From assembly GCF_903915725.1 (NCBI RefSeq), contig NZ_CAIWTY010000090.1:1-64000 (forward strand): a DNA stretch of 64,000 nt. The letters run 5' to 3'. Of the stretch, positions 41,862 through 51,131 are shown piece after piece. Position numbers and translations under genes: made by a program. Within the stretch, counting starts at the first letter, position 1. Each line of letters begins with the position of its first letter. The DNA comes from an uncultured Rhodopila sp. (GTDB lineage Bacteria; Pseudomonadota; Alphaproteobacteria; Acetobacterales; Acetobacteraceae). The notes under the pieces were generated by a model. That model was not told where the DNA came from and did no database searches. It worked only from the letters and a program-made list of their open reading frames with translations.

Positions 41862-42695
41862 ATGGTCTTCCGGGTCGTCCTGCTTATCATCATCTCTCTC
41901 GGCCTGCTGGGCTTTGGCGTCGTCGCCTGGGTCAGCGTCCACCCGCACACGGCCGCCTCGGCGTCGATCGCCGCCGATGTCCGCGTCTTCGTCGCCGCGA
42001 AAGCGCTGCATGCCGGGTCGTTACTCAAGGCCGATGACATCGCCTCGGCGGTGATCCAGGCCGGCAAGCTGCCCGCCAGCGCGATAAAAGACAGCGCGGT
42101 GCAGCCGGGCGACCTCAACGGCACCATGCTGCGGCGCAATCTTGCGGCCGGCGATCTTTTCCTCAGCACCGACATCCTGCGTCCGGCGGATCGCGGGTTT
42201 CTGGCTGCCGTCCTCGGCGCTGGCATGCGCGCCATGACCGTCGCGGTCGATGCGGTCAGCGGCACGGCCGGGTTGATCTGGCCGGGCGATCATGTCGACG
42301 TCCTGCTGACGCAGACACTCGACGACGCGACCCGTCCGCTCGGCCGCCGGGTGGCGGCACTGACCGTGCTCGGCGACATCCGCGTGATCGCGATCGATCA
42401 GCAACTGGTTCAGGGGGCAGCACCGGGCGCGGAGAACACCAAGCCCGCGGCAACCGTCACGCTGGAAGTCACCCCCGTCCAGGCCGAGCGGGTCGCCGTC
42501 GCAACGCGCATGGGCAAGCTTTCCCTGGTTGTCCGCTCGGCGGACAGCCAGCAGCCGAAATCCGCGGAGGTTGACGTACAAACCGTCTGGGGCAGCGACG
42601 TGGCGCCTGCCATGGGTGCGGACCCGCCGCGAACCGATCGCAGGCCCATCCGCATTTTCCAGGGCGGTGCCGATGCGAAGGAGTACCGTTTTTGA
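41862..42695 (+). CDS. cpaB: Tad pilus assembly protein CpaB/RcpC
   Basis: 277 residues. One N-terminal membrane anchor (VLLIIISLGLLGFGVVAWVSV) is followed by an SAF-type domain (VFVAAKALHAGSLLKADDI) and the RcpC core with AGLIWPGDHVDVLLTQ and AATVTLEVTPVQAERVAVA. It is a periplasmic protein that works with the CpaC secretin. Proline-rich C-terminus. Confidence 0.9.
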   Translation: MVFRVVLLIIISLGLLGFGVVAWVSVHPHTAASASIAADVRVFVAAKALHAGSLLKADDIASAVIQAGKLPASAIKDSAVQPGDLNGTMLRRNLAAGDLFLSTDILRPADRGFLAAVLGAGMRAMTVAVDAVSGTAGLIWPGDHVDVLLTQTLDDATRPLGRRVAALTVLGDIRVIAIDQQLVQGAAPGAENTKPAATVTLEVTPVQAERVAVATRMGKLSLVVRSADSQQPKSAEVDVQTVWGSDVAPAMGADPPRTDRRPIRIFQGGADAKEYRF

Positions 42696-44056
42696 TGCGC
42701 GCCCGTATCCTTATTGTCGCGCTGGTTGCGCTCGCCTGGCTACCCGCCGCGTTCGCGCAGGTGCAGACCGCGCCGGCGGCGGCGGCCATCCAGAACACCG
42801 TCATCGGTCTGGAGGCCGGCACCGGCCGCGTCGTTCAGGTCCCCGCCGGCATCGGCGATGTGTTCGTGGCTGATCCCAAGGTTGCCGAGGTGCGCCCCGC
42901 CAGCCCGACCAGTTTGTTCGTCTTCGGCACGGGCCCGGGCCACACCACCGTTGCCGTGGTCAACGGCGAAGGGCACACCACCGCCAATTTCGACATCAGT
43001 GTCCAACCCTCATCCTTCAACGCCACTTCGGCTGCGGCGGCGATCGCTCGCTCTTTGCCTCAGGCGCATATCCGTGTCGAAGCCGAGCCGAAAGGCCTGA
43101 TGCTCACCGGCACCGTGCCCAATCCGGCAGCCGCCGAAACCGCTCAAGGCATCGCCGGTGCCTATCTTGCCGACGGGCAGGTGGTGGATAATCGGCTGAA
43201 CGTCGCTGCCTTGCAGCAGGTCGGGTTGCGCGTGCGCGTCGCCGAGATGTCGCGCAGTCTGACGAGAGCCCTTGGCATCAATTGGCAAGCACTCGGGAAT
43301 GTCGGGATCGCTGCGTCGACGGCCAACGTGGTCAACAAAGGGGTGCTGCCCCCGCCCGCCTCGCTTATCTTCACCTACGCATCGAACGTGAACGGGTTGA
43401 TCGACGCGCTCGCCACCGACAATTTGGTCCGCGTCCTGGCGGAACCGACACTGACGGCGATCAGCGGAGAAGCCGCAAGCTTCCTGGTGGGCGGCGAGTT
43501 CCCGATTCCGGTTGGACAGCAAGGCAACACCGTCACGATCGACTTCAAGCAATACGGGGTCGCACTTACCTTCCTTCCCACGGTGATGTCGGATGACCTG
43601 ATACGCCTGCACGTGCGTCCGGAGGTCAGTCAACTGACCCAGGCGGGCGCGGTACAGATCACCGCCGGCAATTCTTCGGTCTCCGTGCCCGCTCTGACCG
43701 TGCGTCGCGCCGACACGACCGTGGAACTCGGCAGTGGCCAGAGCTTCGCGATCGCCGGCCTGTTGCAATACGATTCGTCCGTCTCGGCCAATTATCTCCC
43801 GTTTCTGGGGGACATTCCAATCCTCGGGGAGTTGTTTCGTTCCGAAAGCTTTCAACGCAACGAAACCGAGCTGGTGATCATTGTGACACCCTACATCGTG
43901 CGTCCGCTTAACGATGCCTCGGCTTTGCAGGTGCCCGGACCACCGTTGCATCAGCTTAGCGACCTGGACCGGATCGCTGCCATCCAATATCGAAAAGATC
44001 CAGTCAGCCCGGTACTCCCGCATATACTTGGCCAGGCCGGGTTCATCGTGCCATGA
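42695..44056 (+). CDS. cpaC: Tad pilus outer-membrane secretin CpaC/RcpA
   Basis: 453 residues. A signal peptide (ILIVALVALAWLPAAFA) precedes an N-terminal domain with VFVADPKVAEVRPASPTSLF and a BON-like region (LTGTVPNPAAAETAQGIAG). The secretin core has AEPTLTAISGEAASFLVGGEFP, YGVALTFLPTV and FAIAGLLQYDSS, and ends with ETELVIIVTPYIVRPL. It forms the outer-membrane pore for the pilus. The ATG at 42695 overlaps the cpaB stop, with a GAAGGAG ribosome-binding site. An in-frame TTG precedes it. Confidence 0.93.
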   Translation: MRARILIVALVALAWLPAAFAQVQTAPAAAAIQNTVIGLEAGTGRVVQVPAGIGDVFVADPKVAEVRPASPTSLFVFGTGPGHTTVAVVNGEGHTTANFDISVQPSSFNATSAAAAIARSLPQAHIRVEAEPKGLMLTGTVPNPAAAETAQGIAGAYLADGQVVDNRLNVAALQQVGLRVRVAEMSRSLTRALGINWQALGNVGIAASTANVVNKGVLPPPASLIFTYASNVNGLIDALATDNLVRVLAEPTLTAISGEAASFLVGGEFPIPVGQQGNTVTIDFKQYGVALTFLPTVMSDDLIRLHVRPEVSQLTQAGAVQITAGNSSVSVPALTVRRADTTVELGSGQSFAIAGLLQYDSSVSANYLPFLGDIPILGELFRSESFQRNETELVIIVTPYIVRPLNDASALQVPGPPLHQLSDLDRIAAIQYRKDPVSPVLPHILGQAGFIVP

Positions 44057-44388
44057 AACCGAACCCGCTCCACCATCCGATGCGGCTTCTACTCATCGTC
44101 ATGCTGATGACCCAGGCCGGGTGCGACGTGTGGGGGCGGTATCGCCATGGCTCCGCCGGTCATGACGAAACCATGTGGCGGCCTACAGGGGTGCCGGAGG
44201 CGAACCTTGATGCCATGGTCGCCCACCCCGGCGATCTGATCGCGGGCCGCGGCACCGCCACATCGGACGGTCAATCCGGCGCGAACGCGGTGGAGCGGCT
44301 TCGCCACGGCCACGTGACGCCCCTGCCCGCCAGCAGCATCTCCAAAATCGGCGACAGCGGCAGCGCGCCAGCCCCGGGAGGCAACTGA
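44053..44388 (+). CDS. cpaD: Short CpaD-type pilus lipoprotein
   Basis: 111 residues. The signal ends in MLMTQAGC, a lipobox-like cysteine. The segment ANLDAMVAHPGDLIAGRG matches the NxxAMVxxPxDLxxGR block at the C-terminus of CpaD proteins. Most CpaD proteins are about 200 residues, so the central part is missing and this is a minimal version. It overlaps cpaC by ATGA and cpaE by one base, and its order in the operon is the standard one. Confidence 0.78.
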   Translation: MKPNPLHHPMRLLLIVMLMTQAGCDVWGRYRHGSAGHDETMWRPTGVPEANLDAMVAHPGDLIAGRGTATSDGQSGANAVERLRHGHVTPLPASSISKIGDSGSAPAPGGN

Positions 44389-45641
44389 TGGCCGAAGTTA
44401 TCGCCCTCCACGAAATCCCGCCGGCGGCGGCAGAGCCGGCGGCAACCCGCCACGACCGGCCTATGCTCGCGGCTTTCGTCGCGGACGGCGCGACCGAGAA
44501 GGTCTTGCGGGACGGCCTTGCCGAAGCCTTGCCCGCGGGCAGCAGTTTCCATCATGGCGGAATCAATGCGGCGATCGACGCCCTGCGCAAGATGCCCACC
44601 CCGATCACGCTGATCGTGGACCTGAGCGGCGCGACCTACCCGCTGACGCTGCTGTCGCGGCTTTCGGATGTGGTGGAACCGAACGTGCGGGTGTTGGTCG
44701 TCGGCGACATTGACGATGTGGATTTCTACCGCGCCGTCACACACAGCCTGGGCGCGTTGGAATACCTGCCCAAGCCCCTGACGCGCGACACGGTCCGACG
44801 CCATTTGTTGCCATTCTTTACCGAAGCGCCGCCGGTCGCCGAGGATATCGGCACCGCCCGCATCATCAGCGTGACCGGCAGCCGCGGCGGCGTCGGCGCC
44901 ACCACCATTGCGGCCAACCTGGCGTGGCATTTCGGCTTTACCGCCTGCCGCCACACGGCGTTACTCGATCCCGATCTGTACATGGGCAGCGCGGCGATGC
45001 TGCTCGATTCGACCACCGGCCCCGGTCTGCGGATCGCTGTCGAGGCGCCGGATCGCGTCGATGCCCTGTTCGTCGAGCGCGCGGCGCAACCCGCCTCCGA
45101 ACGGCTGCACGTGCTGGGCGGTGAGGTGAAGCTGTCCGATCAGGTGGCCTACGCTCCGAATTGCGCATTGAGCCTGATGACGGCGATGTGCAGCCGCTAC
45201 GCGATGATCGTCGTCGATGCGCCGTTCCGGCCGCAGACGCTGTATCGTGACCTGCTCGACCTTGCGCACCAGCGGGTGCTCATCGCGGTGCCGACGCTGG
45301 TATCGGTGCGGGACACACTGCGCCTGCTCGCCCTGCCGCCCGGACCGGGCCAGACCGGGCGCGGACTCGTCGTCCTGAATCGTGCCGGCCTGCGCGGCGG
45401 TCTGACGCTGAAGCAAGTCGAGGCAGCGCTCGGCGTCAAGGTGGATGTCGTCATCCCCGATCAGCCTCGGCAGGTCGAACTGGCCGCCAGCATGGGGCAG
45501 GCGATGGCCGCCGGCCGCAACAGCTTCGCGCGAGGCATCGTCGAACTGGCGCAGCAAAGCGCCTTTGTCCGCCTTCTCGAATCGCCCGAGAGCGCTGCCC
45601 GGTCACAAGCCGTCAGGCCCTGGTGGAGGCGATTCCTTTGA
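44388..45641 (+). CDS. cpaE: Tad pilus localisation ATPase CpaE/TadZ
   Basis: 417 residues. An atypical receiver-like N-terminal domain (about 25-145, IDDVDFYRAVTHSLGALEYL) precedes a ParA/MinD-like domain. The deviant Walker A reads GSRGGVGATT, with Arg in place of the first Lys of KGGVGAT. TALLDPDLYMGSAAML is the Walker A' region. CpaE/TadZ places the secretion complex at the cell pole. The start overlaps the cpaD stop (TGATG) and the stop overlaps the start of cpaF. Confidence 0.9.
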   Translation: MAEVIALHEIPPAAAEPAATRHDRPMLAAFVADGATEKVLRDGLAEALPAGSSFHHGGINAAIDALRKMPTPITLIVDLSGATYPLTLLSRLSDVVEPNVRVLVVGDIDDVDFYRAVTHSLGALEYLPKPLTRDTVRRHLLPFFTEAPPVAEDIGTARIISVTGSRGGVGATTIAANLAWHFGFTACRHTALLDPDLYMGSAAMLLDSTTGPGLRIAVEAPDRVDALFVERAAQPASERLHVLGGEVKLSDQVAYAPNCALSLMTAMCSRYAMIVVDAPFRPQTLYRDLLDLAHQRVLIAVPTLVSVRDTLRLLALPPGPGQTGRGLVVLNRAGLRGGLTLKQVEAALGVKVDVVIPDQPRQVELAASMGQAMAAGRNSFARGIVELAQQSAFVRLLESPESAARSQAVRPWWRRFL

Positions 45642-47020
45642 TCAATCATCCGGCAGCGGTGTTCGGCCATCGTAGAACCGTCAATGGCAGCGGACGTCCC
45701 CCGCCGGTCCTGGCCCAGCGTGAAGCGGCGGCGGTAACGGTCGCCGAAGCACCGCCGCCGGACCGGGCCATTGGTGAGCTGCGGGCTTTGTGTCTCGCTC
45801 AACTCGATCCGGCGGTCGTCGCATCGACTCCGGAAGAGGAGCTTCTGCCGCAGATCGAGAAGCTGATCTCCGAAATGGCGACGGAGCGGCGGGTCCAGCT
45901 CAATGGTCGCGAGCAACGCGAGCTTGCCGGCGACCTCGTGCATGACATGCTGGGTCTCGGGCCGTTGGAGCCGCTGATCGACGACGAGACGATCAATGAC
46001 ATTCTGATCAACGGACCCGACAGAATCTTCGTCGAACGGGGCGGCAAGCTTGAACTTTCGGGCGCGCGGTTCCGCGACACCGAGCACCTGATCAACGTCT
46101 GTCACCGCATCGCCGCCGACATCGGGCGTCATGTCGACGAGTCGAGCCCGATGGTGGACGCGCGGCTCAAGGATGGCTCGCGGGTGAACATCGTCCTGGC
46201 ACCGATAGCGCTGGACGGCCCCTACGTCTCGATCCGGAAGTTCGGCCACAAACTGATCGATTTCGGCCGCCTGATCGGCTTCGGCGCGATGACCCCGAAG
46301 GTTGCGCGCGTGCTGGAGATTTCTGCCAGGTGCCGACTGAACATCATCATCTCCGGCGGCACCGGATCGGGCAAGACGACGCTGTTGAATGCGTTGTCGC
46401 ACATGATCGCCCCGACTGAGCGGATCGTCACGGTGGAGGACGCCGCCGAACTGAAGCTGCAGCAACCGCACGTCGTTCGCCTGGAAACCAGGCCGGTTAA
46501 CCTCGAAAACAAGGGAGAAATCACCCAGCGCGACCTGGTGCGCAACGCACTGCGCATGCGTCCCGACCGCATCATCATCGGCGAGGTGCGGGGCGCGGAG
46601 GCGTTCGACATGCTGCAGGCGATGAACACCGGGCATGACGGCAGCATGTCGACCATCCACGCCAACACCGCGCGCGACGCGCTGACCCGGATGGAAAACA
46701 TGGTCCAGATGGGACATCTCGGGCTGCCGTCGGCAGCGATACGCACGCAGATCGTCAGCGCGGTCAATCTGATCGTCCAGATCGAGCGGCAGCGCGACGG
46801 CGGGCGCCGTGTGACGCAGGTGGTGGAGGTCTGCGGCATGGAAGGCGAGATGGTGCTGCTGAACGAGATCTTTCGTTTCACCGTCGATGCCGAGGACGCC
46901 GACGGCAGGCTCGTCGGCCACTACACGGCCAGCCCGGCGAGGCCGGGATTCCATGCCCGCTTGCAGTATTTTGGCCTGGATCGTGACTGGGCGGCCGCGA
47001 CCCAAGGTGACAAGCCATGA
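45638..47020 (+). CDS. cpaF: Tad pilus secretion ATPase CpaF/TadA
   Basis: 460 residues. The GspE/VirB11-type ATPase has Walker A ISGGTGSGKTTLLNAL, Asp box TVEDAAELKL, Walker B region RPDRIIIGEVRG and the His box STIHANTARDA. It powers extension (and probably retraction) of the pilus. The preferred start is TTG at 45638, because GGAGG lies 8 bases upstream and the codon overlaps the cpaE stop (TTGA). An in-frame GTG five codons earlier has no ribosome-binding site. Confidence 0.93.
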   Translation: MINHPAAVFGHRRTVNGSGRPPPVLAQREAAAVTVAEAPPPDRAIGELRALCLAQLDPAVVASTPEEELLPQIEKLISEMATERRVQLNGREQRELAGDLVHDMLGLGPLEPLIDDETINDILINGPDRIFVERGGKLELSGARFRDTEHLINVCHRIAADIGRHVDESSPMVDARLKDGSRVNIVLAPIALDGPYVSIRKFGHKLIDFGRLIGFGAMTPKVARVLEISARCRLNIIISGGTGSGKTTLLNALSHMIAPTERIVTVEDAAELKLQQPHVVRLETRPVNLENKGEITQRDLVRNALRMRPDRIIIGEVRGAEAFDMLQAMNTGHDGSMSTIHANTARDALTRMENMVQMGHLGLPSAAIRTQIVSAVNLIVQIERQRDGGRRVTQVVEVCGMEGEMVLLNEIFRFTVDAEDADGRLVGHYTASPARPGFHARLQYFGLDRDWAAATQGDKP

Positions 47021-47982
47021 GCCTCGGCATGCTGAACACCCTGATGCTCGCCTTTGCCGGCCTGATCGGCATGGGCGTTGCCAGCCTGCTGGTCGACAAT
47101 GAACAGCGTCGGCGACTGCGAATGCGGGATCGTCTGGCGAAAGCCACCACGCCGCATCTCCGCATGCGCTCGCTCGCCTTCCGGTCGTTGCTGCTATCGG
47201 CGGGACCGGGGCCGCGGCGCACGGTGCGGCAACAGGCCGCGAGCCTGATCGAGCTCGTATTGGGCGCGCCGCCCCCTAATCCCCGGGCGCGCTGGGTTAT
47301 CCTTGGTATCGCTTTGATCCTGGGCCGGCTGGCCGCCGAAGCGATGACGGATGTGGCCGGCGACATCGGATGGCTCGCATGGCCTGCGATCACCATCGTC
47401 GTCAGCCGCGGAACCTTCGAGTGGCTGCGTACCCGGCGGGATAGCAAGCTTCTGCTGCAGTTCCCCGATGCACTGAGCATGATCGTTCGGTCGGTGCGCG
47501 CCGGATTGCCGCTGTCGGACGCGCTGCGCCTTGTCGCCAGCGCCTGCCCGGCGCCCACAGCGGGCCAGTTCCAGCTTGTCTCCGCCGATTTGAGCATTGG
47601 CATGGCAATCGCGGACGCACTCACGCGCCTCGCGGAAAGGACGGGACTCGCAGAGTACCGCTTCTTCGCCATTGCGCTGACCCTGCAAACCCAGACCGGC
47701 GGGCGCCTCGGCGAAACCCTGGACAGCCTGGCCGACGTGATCCGCCAGCGTCTCGCGGTGCGGTCGCGTGCCCTTGCCCTGGCTTCGGAAGCCCGCACGA
47801 GCGCTTTGATACTCGCCGCACTACCGGTCCTGACCGGGGGCGGACTTATTGTATTCAACTGGACCTACATGTCTGTGTTGTTCGAGGATCCGACCGGCCA
47901 CATCGTTCTCGGTTCGGCCTTGGGTTCGCTCTCCGCAGGCATGCTGCTGATGCAGTTGATCATCCGCCGGAGCGTGTCGTGA
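47017..47982 (+). CDS. tadB: Tad inner-membrane platform protein TadB
   Basis: 321 residues of the GspF/T2SSF type. An N-terminal helix (LMLAFAGLIGMGVASLLV) is followed by a cytoplasmic domain with FPDALSMIVRSVRAGLPLSDALRL and TQTGGRLGETLDSLADVIRQR, then two C-terminal helices. With TadC it forms the platform for pilin polymerisation. Overlaps at both ends by four bases show a coupled operon. Confidence 0.92.
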   Translation: MSLGMLNTLMLAFAGLIGMGVASLLVDNEQRRRLRMRDRLAKATTPHLRMRSLAFRSLLLSAGPGPRRTVRQQAASLIELVLGAPPPNPRARWVILGIALILGRLAAEAMTDVAGDIGWLAWPAITIVVSRGTFEWLRTRRDSKLLLQFPDALSMIVRSVRAGLPLSDALRLVASACPAPTAGQFQLVSADLSIGMAIADALTRLAERTGLAEYRFFAIALTLQTQTGGRLGETLDSLADVIRQRLAVRSRALALASEARTSALILAALPVLTGGGLIVFNWTYMSVLFEDPTGHIVLGSALGSLSAGMLLMQLIIRRSVS

Positions 47983-48929
47983 TCGCGTCGATGGCCGATC
48001 AGGTGGCAACGATTCGTTTCGCGATGCTCGCATTGCTGCTGATCTGCGCCGGCGCCGCAATACTGCTGCGCTACGCCATCCGGCGCGACCGCATCGTGCG
48101 GCGCCTGCGGGACGCGGCCGCGGGATCGCACCGGCGCGCGGACATCGACGCCGCCTCGATTTTCACTAGCACGACGCGCATGATCAGCATGTTCGGACAC
48201 AGCATCGCGGGAAGCGGCCTGCTGTCGGGCCGCGCGTTGGACGGCATCCAGAAGAAGCTGACCGGAGCCGGCATCCGCGGCGGCAATGCGATAGGCCTGT
48301 TCATCGCTTCGAAGATCATTCTGATGCTGCTGCTACCGCTTGCCACCGTGGCGGTGCTGCCCGCGCCCGGGCTGTCATCGGGATTGGGCAAGCTCGCCGT
48401 CGCAGCAGTGATCGCCGCCGGATTGCTGCTGCCGGACTGGTTTCTCCGAATGGTGCAAAACCATTACGTGGCCGGTGTGGAGCGCGGACTTCCCGATGTC
48501 CTCGATATGCTTGTCATGTGCACCGAGTCCGGCCTCAGCCTGGAGCCCGCCATCCTTCGCGTCGGCACCGAGGTTCGCGGCGTCCATCCCGCGGTTGCGA
48601 GTGAGTTGCTGCTGACTGCCGGTGAGTTGCACATCCTCGCTGACAGCCGCATCGCGCTGGAGAATCTCGGCGATCGCACGGGCGTTGCCGGGCTGCAACG
48701 GGTCGCCCGCACGCTCATCCAAACCCTGCAATATGGCACGCCCCTGGCGTCCACGCTGCGCAGTCTGACCGCCGAGATGCGTCAGGAGATGTTGACGCGC
48801 TTCACCGAACGTTCGGGGCGGCTTCCGGCACTGCTCACGGTTGTCATGATCGTCTTCATCCTGCCGAGCCTGTTCCTGCTGATCGGGGGGCCGGCGATGA
48901 TCCAGGTTTTCAGGCAGTTCGGAAAGTGA
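47979..48929 (+). CDS. tadC: Tad inner-membrane platform protein TadC
   Basis: 316 residues. It has the same T2SSF fold as TadB: LPDVLDMLVMCTESGLSLEPAILRVG and GTPLASTLRSLTAEMRQEM, with a C-terminal helix (PALLTVVMIVFILPSLFLLI). The GTG at 47979 overlaps the tadB stop (GTGA); an ATG four codons later is the alternative. It partners TadB in the platform. Confidence 0.92.
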   Translation: MIASMADQVATIRFAMLALLLICAGAAILLRYAIRRDRIVRRLRDAAAGSHRRADIDAASIFTSTTRMISMFGHSIAGSGLLSGRALDGIQKKLTGAGIRGGNAIGLFIASKIILMLLLPLATVAVLPAPGLSSGLGKLAVAAVIAAGLLLPDWFLRMVQNHYVAGVERGLPDVLDMLVMCTESGLSLEPAILRVGTEVRGVHPAVASELLLTAGELHILADSRIALENLGDRTGVAGLQRVARTLIQTLQYGTPLASTLRSLTAEMRQEMLTRFTERSGRLPALLTVVMIVFILPSLFLLIGGPAMIQVFRQFGK

Positions 48930-48937
48930 CCAATCCC

Positions 48938-49651
48938 ATGCGCCCTTGCTGCATCCTGATCGTACTCGCATTGGTTTCGTGCCAGTCCCCGCACCAATCC
49001 GGGACCGGCGACAGCTCAATGCATATCGGCGATGCCGCCATGCAGGCCGGTATGCCTGACGTCGCGTTGCGCGTCGCCTCCGGCGATGTCGGCAAGAACC
49101 CGCAGAACGCGGCGGCCCTGGCGCAGCAGGGCGATGCGTACCGCACGCTTGGCCGGGTTACCGAAGCCGAAGCGAGCTATTCTCGCGCTATCGCCATCGA
49201 TCCGAAGAACATGCGCGGCCAGACCGGTCTTGGCCTGTTGCTTCTGAAAACCGACCCTGCGAGGGCCGAAGCGTCTTTTTCGCGCGTGGTCGCACAAACG
49301 CCGGGGCAGGATGTGGCGCTGAATGGTTTGGGGATCGCGCGCGACCTGCAGGGCGATCACGCGAAGGCCCAGCTCGCCTACCGAATGGCGCTCGCTACCG
49401 GCGGCGACAGCCGATCGGCACAGGTCAATCTCGGATTGTCGCTGGCGCTGTCCGGCGACAGCGCGGGCGCCATCGCAATCCTGGCCCCGCTGGCGGCCGA
49501 GCCACAGGCGGAGCGGCGGATCAAGGACGACCTCGCCGTCGCGCTGGTCGCCGCCGGCCGGACCGAGGAGGCCCGCACTATCCTGCGCGAGGAGATGTCG
49601 GATGACGACTCTGCGAAGACCGTCGCCGCCTATCGCTCGCTGCTCCAGTAG
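48938..49651 (+). CDS. tadD: TPR lipoprotein TadD
   Basis: 237 residues. The lipoprotein signal is ILIVLALVSC. Several tetratricopeptide repeats follow, such as ALAQQGDAYRTLGRVTEAEA and SYSRAIAIDPKNMRG, covering most of the protein. TadD helps secretin assembly or stability in other Tad systems. The ATG at 48938 is chosen over a GTG four codons earlier because the GGAAAG ribosome-binding site and signal peptide fit it. Its last 50 bases overlap the next gene. Confidence 0.85.
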   Translation: MRPCCILIVLALVSCQSPHQSGTGDSSMHIGDAAMQAGMPDVALRVASGDVGKNPQNAAALAQQGDAYRTLGRVTEAEASYSRAIAIDPKNMRGQTGLGLLLLKTDPARAEASFSRVVAQTPGQDVALNGLGIARDLQGDHAKAQLAYRMALATGGDSRSAQVNLGLSLALSGDSAGAIAILAPLAAEPQAERRIKDDLAVALVAAGRTEEARTILREEMSDDDSAKTVAAYRSLLQ

Positions 49652-51131
49652 CGGCCGGGTTCGACAGGTTTGGCGAGATCGGCGTGGCAATGTCGCGCTG
49701 ATTACCGCGCTGCTCTTGCCGGTTTTTCTGGGCATCATTGGCCTGGGCGTCGAGGTCAGCCATTGGTCCGTGGTCGAGGTGGAGTTGCAGAGGACAGCCG
49801 ATATAGCAGCGCTGGCAGCCGGTCGTGTCCTGAACTCCACGGGCAACGTGTACACCGCGATGACGGCTGGTCTGAACCTGGCCGAAATCAATGGTATTGC
49901 GGCCTCGACGCGAAGCTGGAACGCTGGCACCGGGACGTTGTCGGACACCTTGGTAACGGCGCAGCTTGTCAGCGGCATCCGCAACCCGGCCGACAGCGCT
50001 ATCAAGGTCACGGCGCAGCGCAGCGTGCCCGTATTTCTGGTTGCACTGTTCCTTGGCAGCGGCAGCGTTACCATCTCGGCGAGCGGATGGGCCGAACTGA
50101 TCCAGGTTGCGGCCGGGACGCCGCAGCCATGTGTCGTCGGGCTGGCTCAACTGCCTTTGCCGTCCCAGCCGCACATTGTCGGGGTCAGTGTCTCGGGTGG
50201 GGCGCATCTCAGCGCCGGCAACTGCGCGATCCGCGCCAACGCCGACGTCGCGGTGTCCGGCAGCGGTCAGATCGCCTCGTCGGTGGTGTATTCGGGAGGC
50301 GACATCGACGTCCAGGGCGGTTCATCGCGAATTACCGCAGGTTCCGGCGTTTTTGCCGGCGGCAACATCAATGTCTCCGGCAGCGGCTGGATCACGGCCA
50401 CGACCAGTTCCGCCGGCAACACCACCGTTTCGGGCGGCGGCGGCATCACCGGCAATGCGTATGTCGGCGGGGTCCTGACCAACAGCTCCGGCACCAGCCC
50501 GACATTGCTGCCGGGCAATCCGGGCATGCCCGGGCAAATCGCCGATCCCTATGCAAGCAACGTCCCGGTGCAGAGCGCATTCACGCAGGTAGCGGCGTCG
50601 GGTTCCAATAAGGGCGCGATCAACCTCGGCTGGACCGCGACAAACCAGACCCTGCAGCCGGGCACCTACACGAGCATCACCTTGGCCGACTGGGGGCCGA
50701 CGGTGACCTTCGCGCCAGGGGTGTACTACGTCAAAGGCAACGTCAATCTGAACGGCGGAACCATTGCCGGCAGCGGGGTCACCATCATCACCACCGGCCA
50801 GTTCAACATCAGCAGCGCCAGCATCACGCTGTCCGCGCCGCTGGCGAACGCGACGATCGGCATCCCGGGCATGCTGGTAGCGGGAACCACCGGCAACCCC
50901 TTTAATATCGGTGGAGGCGCCACCGTGTCGCTGGCGGGCGTCATATACTTTCCCAATGCTGCCGTATCGGTTGGCGGCGGCGTGGCGTCGAGTTCCGCCG
51001 GATGCCTGGAAGTCATCGCCTATACGGTCGCAGTGTCGTCGGGCGCCTCGGTTGGCGGCAACTGCGCCTCGTTTGGTGCGACATCGTTCTCGGGCACCGC
51101 ACCCATAACGACCGTAGCGCTTGTGCAATGA
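49602..51131 (+). CDS. TadG-like pilus protein with glycine/serine-rich repeat body
   Basis: 509 residues. The N-terminal WRDRRGNVALITALLLPVFL is a TadE/TadG pseudopilin-like anchor. From about residue 180 onward short beta-rich units repeat, such as VSGSGQIASSVVYSGGDI, AGSGVFAGGNINVSGSG and TTVSGGGGITGNAYVGGVL, with many Gly, Ser, Thr and Val. The pattern suggests a beta-solenoid. It could be a cell-surface or pilus-tip adhesin rather than an ordinary TadG. GGAG lies 7 bases before the ATG at 49602, which sits inside tadD. Confidence 0.8.
   Translation: MTTLRRPSPPIARCSSSGRVRQVWRDRRGNVALITALLLPVFLGIIGLGVEVSHWSVVEVELQRTADIAALAAGRVLNSTGNVYTAMTAGLNLAEINGIAASTRSWNAGTGTLSDTLVTAQLVSGIRNPADSAIKVTAQRSVPVFLVALFLGSGSVTISASGWAELIQVAAGTPQPCVVGLAQLPLPSQPHIVGVSVSGGAHLSAGNCAIRANADVAVSGSGQIASSVVYSGGDIDVQGGSSRITAGSGVFAGGNINVSGSGWITATTSSAGNTTVSGGGGITGNAYVGGVLTNSSGTSPTLLPGNPGMPGQIADPYASNVPVQSAFTQVAASGSNKGAINLGWTATNQTLQPGTYTSITLADWGPTVTFAPGVYYVKGNVNLNGGTIAGSGVTIITTGQFNISSASITLSAPLANATIGIPGMLVAGTTGNPFNIGGGATVSLAGVIYFPNAAVSVGGGVASSSAGCLEVIAYTVAVSSGASVGGNCASFGATSFSGTAPITTVALVQ

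Noticed and set aside
45461-47005. Leftward open frame (514 codons) opposite cpaF
   Set aside because: Mirrors the CpaF ATPase frame and is rich in Arg, Gln and His as typical for antisense frames.
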